Positions 48,173 to 50,161 of a stretch of 50,161 nucleotides of DNA are shown here, piece by piece (the stretch's first letter is position 1; each line of letters opens with the position of its first letter). The DNA comes from an uncultured Bacteroidia bacterium (lineage in GTDB: Bacteria; Bacteroidota; Bacteroidia; Bacteroidales; F082), in the NCBI GenBank assembly GCA_902789915.1, contig CADAPW010000002.1, positions 1 to 50,161 of the forward strand, written 5' to 3'. Made by a program: the position numbers and the translations under genes. The notes beneath the pieces were generated by a model. The model did not search any database. It saw only the letters and a list, made by a program, of their open reading frames with translations, and was not told where the DNA came from.

Positions 48173-48748
48173 TTATTTCTTCTTTGCAAAGAGCGAGCTG
48201 ATAGCCGTTAAGGCCCAGTCGCCCAGTTTGTCCATGCCAAAGCCCAGCAGGTTCTTGGGAGTGTAAAAGTCCTTGCATTGGGTGAAGGCATCCGTGACGT
48301 CCTCTTCCTTATCCTTGATGCGTGATTCCGCATTCCAGATGGCGATATCAAGGCCTTCCATCGTTTCCAGACCTTCGGGTTTCGCCTCTTTTTGGAAGAA
48401 GATATCGGTGTACATGCTGATGAAGTTACTCTTGAAGAGTTTCTTGCGCAGCAGGATGAGCACCACTATGGTTAGCAACAGCACGCCCGACATAATGAAG
48501 GCGGCCTGCGCATAACTGCCCATCAACTCGCCGAGCCACAAGACAACCGCAACGGACAGGGTCGTCACAAAAACACCAGCGATGATAAAGATAAGCAGAA
48601 GGCCGGCAATGGCTGAAGTGCCTTGCGAGAGGCCCTTCACCGAACGTAGCTTCACGTTGTCGATCTGCGCGTTGACGTAGCCTGTGGTTTTGCGAGCCAA
48701 CCTGTCAACGGGAGCTGTAAACCTTTTATTTTTCTGATTCTTCGACAT
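48173..48748 (-). CDS. Phage-holin-superfamily-like membrane protein
   Basis: 191 residues. Two hydrophobic helices (LLLIFIIAGVFVTTLSVAVV; AAFIMSGVLLLTIVVLILLR) are followed by a soluble tail. The arrangement resembles the holin-like (Phage_holin_3_6) group common beside YtxH genes in Bacteroidota, where it is an envelope stress protein and not a lysis gene. Start ATG 48748, or 48757; it overlaps the YtxH gene end by about 23 bp. Confidence 0.7.
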   Translation of the reverse strand: MSKNQKNKRFTAPVDRLARKTTGYVNAQIDNVKLRSVKGLSQGTSAIAGLLLIFIIAGVFVTTLSVAVVLWLGELMGSYAQAAFIMSGVLLLTIVVLILLRKKLFKSNFISMYTDIFFQKEAKPEGLETMEGLDIAIWNAESRIKDKEEDVTDAFTQCKDFYTPKNLLGFGMDKLGDWALTAISSLFAKKK

Positions 48749-48926
48749 TTTCGTCATTTTCTTTCTTTATGTTCGACAGTCTTTCCTTTACCTTGTCGAT
48801 GCAGTCTTCTGTCGTTTTTTTCACTTTTTTACGGGTCTCTTCACCTTTGTCGGGAGCCAAGAGGATGCCCAGCACGGTACCAACTGCGGCACCGGCCAAC
48901 AATGCGAAAACAGTACGTGATTTCAT
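48726..48926 (-). CDS. YtxH-like small membrane protein
   Basis: 66 residues: one N-terminal Gly/Ala-rich membrane helix (FALLAGAAVGTVLGILLAP) with the YtxH motif LLAPDKGEETRKK, then a charged helical tail. Family members are stress-related, of unknown mechanism. A minus-strand TATCTTTG box lies at 48983-48990; leader about 50 nt. Co-transcribed with the holin-like gene. Confidence 0.8.
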   Translation of the reverse strand: MKSRTVFALLAGAAVGTVLGILLAPDKGEETRKKVKKTTEDCIDKVKERLSNIKKENDENVEESEK

Positions 48927-48982
48927 GGCGTTAAGTGTTTAGAGGTTAATAACTATGTTGGAGTGTTTGAACATTTGTTTGG

Positions 48983-48990
48983 CAAAGATA
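48983..48990 (-). promoter_or_regulatory. -7 box of the YtxH-like operon
   Basis: Minus-strand TATCTTTG, matching TAnnTTTG, about 57 bp before the start codon. Confidence 0.5.
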
Positions 48991-49064
48991 TGAAAAAGTT
49001 ATGCGTAAAAAAGCCGTTTTTGCACAAAAAGGCAGGTTTTTAAAGCTTAACATACTTTCGTATG

Positions 49065-49095
49065 AAAATCCGCTCCAGTGTGGGGCGGATTTTTT
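49065..49095 (-). terminator. Hairpin at the 3' end of mfd
   Basis: AAAATCCGCTCC (49065-49076) pairs with GGGGCGGATTTT (49082-49093), flanked by T runs. The stem begins at the mfd stop codon. Confidence 0.7.
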
Positions 49096-50161
49096 ATTTG
49101 ATGGCCTGCATCTCGCGGAGTAACTCCAGCGCCTGTGTCACCGTTTCGACCTCTTTGACAGTGAGCTGAAGTTTGTTGTTGACCTCTTTCACGGCGGTGC
49201 GCTTCGGATGGCTCATGATGTACTGCATGATTTGTTGGAAGGTAGCACTCTCAAAATACTTCGACTCAGGGTTGCTGACGAAATAGGCCGTCATGTTATG
49301 GTGGCGCAACAAGATTTTCTCGAAGCCCAAGTCTTTGGCAATCCAACGCAAACGTACGGTGTTGAGTAAGTCATTGACCTGCTTGGGAATAGGTCCGAAA
49401 CGGTCGATGAGGTGGTCGGTGAATTTCATCAGGCTCTCCTCGGTCTTGGTGCGGTCGAGTTCGCTGTAGAGGCTCACGCGCTCCTGCGTCGAGTTGATGT
49501 AGTCGGCGGGGAAGCGCACCTCCATATCGGTCTCGATGGTGCAGTCTGCAACGTATGTTTTTTCCTCTTCCTTATCAAAAATATCCTGAAATTCAGTTTC
49601 TTTCAGTTCGAGGATGGCCTCGTCGAGGATTTTATGATAGGTCTCAAAACCGATGTCGTTGATGAAACCGCTCTGTTCGGCACCGAGGATGTTGCCAGCG
49701 CCACGGATGTCCAAGTCGCGCATGGCGATGTTGATGCCCTCACCAAGGTCGGAGAACTCCTCCAAGGCGCGGAGGCGCTTTTGGGCTTCTTGGGTCAGAG
49801 TGTTCAAAGGCGGCGTCAGCAGGTAACAGAAGGCCTTCTTGTTGGAACGACCCACGCGGCCACGCAGCTGATGCAGGTCGCTAAGGCCGTAGCGGTGCGC
49901 GTCGTTGATGATGATGGTGTTGGCATTGGGAATGTCCAAACCCGATTCGACGATGGTGGTGCAGAGCAGCACGTCGTAGTCGCCGTTGATGAAGCCGAGC
50001 ATGATGTCCTCAAGCTTCGAGCCTTCCATCTGGCCGTGGGCGACGGCGATGCGCACGCCCGGCACGTACTTCAGGATGAAGTCGTGCACGTCCATGATGT
50101 TCTGGATGCGGTTGTGGATGAAGAAGACCTGTCCGTTGCGGGCGAGTTCAAACTGGATGGC
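49094..50161 (-). CDS. mfd: Transcription-repair coupling factor Mfd, C-terminal part
   Basis: Mfd removes stalled RNA polymerase and recruits UvrAB for repair. The window holds the last ~355 residues: the end of the helicase domain (VFFIHNRIQNI, VESGLDIPNANTIIINDAHR then YGLSDLHQLRGRVGRS) and the C-terminal autoinhibitory TRCF domain. The frame is open to the window edge; the start and the UvrB-like and polymerase-binding domains lie outside. No damage seen. Confidence 0.95.
   Translation of the reverse strand, partial: AIQFELARNGQVFFIHNRIQNIMDVHDFILKYVPGVRIAVAHGQMEGSKLEDIMLGFINGDYDVLLCTTIVESGLDIPNANTIIINDAHRYGLSDLHQLRGRVGRSNKKAFCYLLTPPLNTLTQEAQKRLRALEEFSDLGEGINIAMRDLDIRGAGNILGAEQSGFINDIGFETYHKILDEAILELKETEFQDIFDKEEEKTYVADCTIETDMEVRFPADYINSTQERVSLYSELDRTKTEESLMKFTDHLIDRFGPIPKQVNDLLNTVRLRWIAKDLGFEKILLRHHNMTAYFVSNPESKYFESATFQQIMQYIMSHPKRTAVKEVNNKLQLTVKEVETVTQALELLREMQAIK

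Noticed and set aside
48173..48926. Phage lysis genes (holin-like)
   Set aside because: No endolysin or phage gene nearby; holin-like plus YtxH pairs are common chromosomal envelope genes in Bacteroidota.

Overview
The window looks like a chromosome segment from a Bacteroidales bacterium (phylum Bacteroidota). Promoters repeatedly carry the Bacteroidota -7 box TAnnTTTG, one gene encodes a type IX secretion (Por) C-terminal sorting domain, and the mobile region uses families typical of Bacteroidales elements (DUF3853, DUF3871, DUF3987). I cannot place it at genus level from sequence alone.

Left chromosomal flank (1-1967): end of sufE, a DUF59/SufT-like gene, a LicA-like kinase, and tRNA-Ala(CGC). 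Right chromosomal flank (41427-50161): a DUF389 membrane protein, a TrkH remnant, free methionine-(R)-sulfoxide reductase, a His-rich CobW-type GTPase, a damaged leucine-rich-repeat type IX cargo gene, an AGCS sodium:amino-acid symporter, two envelope proteins and the 3' part of mfd.

Between them lies a 39.5 kb integrative element. It is bounded by a 19-bp direct repeat: one copy is the 3' end of the tRNA gene (1949-1967), the other lies at 41408-41426, next to a tyrosine recombinase reading inward (39827-41179). I found no relaxase, coupling protein, conjugation gene or phage structural gene in it. Its left part (about 3.8-23.4 kb) is a replication and maintenance module: two DUF3853 proteins, a Dam-type methylase, a DUF3987 helicase-like ATPase, a cluster of GGGTGTAA iterons with 22-bp spacing, a Y-family polymerase with a YolD-like partner, a primase-like protein, a DUF3871 protein, an M20-type peptidase, a serine recombinase and many small unknown proteins. 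A KAP NTPase is embedded in it as probable defence cargo. Its right part (about 23.5-39.7 kb) is AT-richer cargo: a DUF2971 protein fused to DUF285 repeats, a DUF1294 gene, unknown genes and an AbiE toxin-antitoxin pair.

The most interesting locus is the gene train 27712-37307. It encodes a Sel1-repeat protein, a membrane GrpE-like protein, an Hsp70-like ATPase with a membrane tail, a 921-residue HerA-type ATPase with Ser-rich linkers, an HExxH metallopeptidase, two small proteins, a helical-repeat protein ending in an EF-Tu domain-2 barrel, and two zinc-ribbon microproteins. All read one way with very short gaps, behind a leader of about 300 nt that could fold. I cannot match this gene set to a named system. 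My inference is a chaperone-gated, ATP-driven conflict (anti-phage) system with the peptidase as effector.
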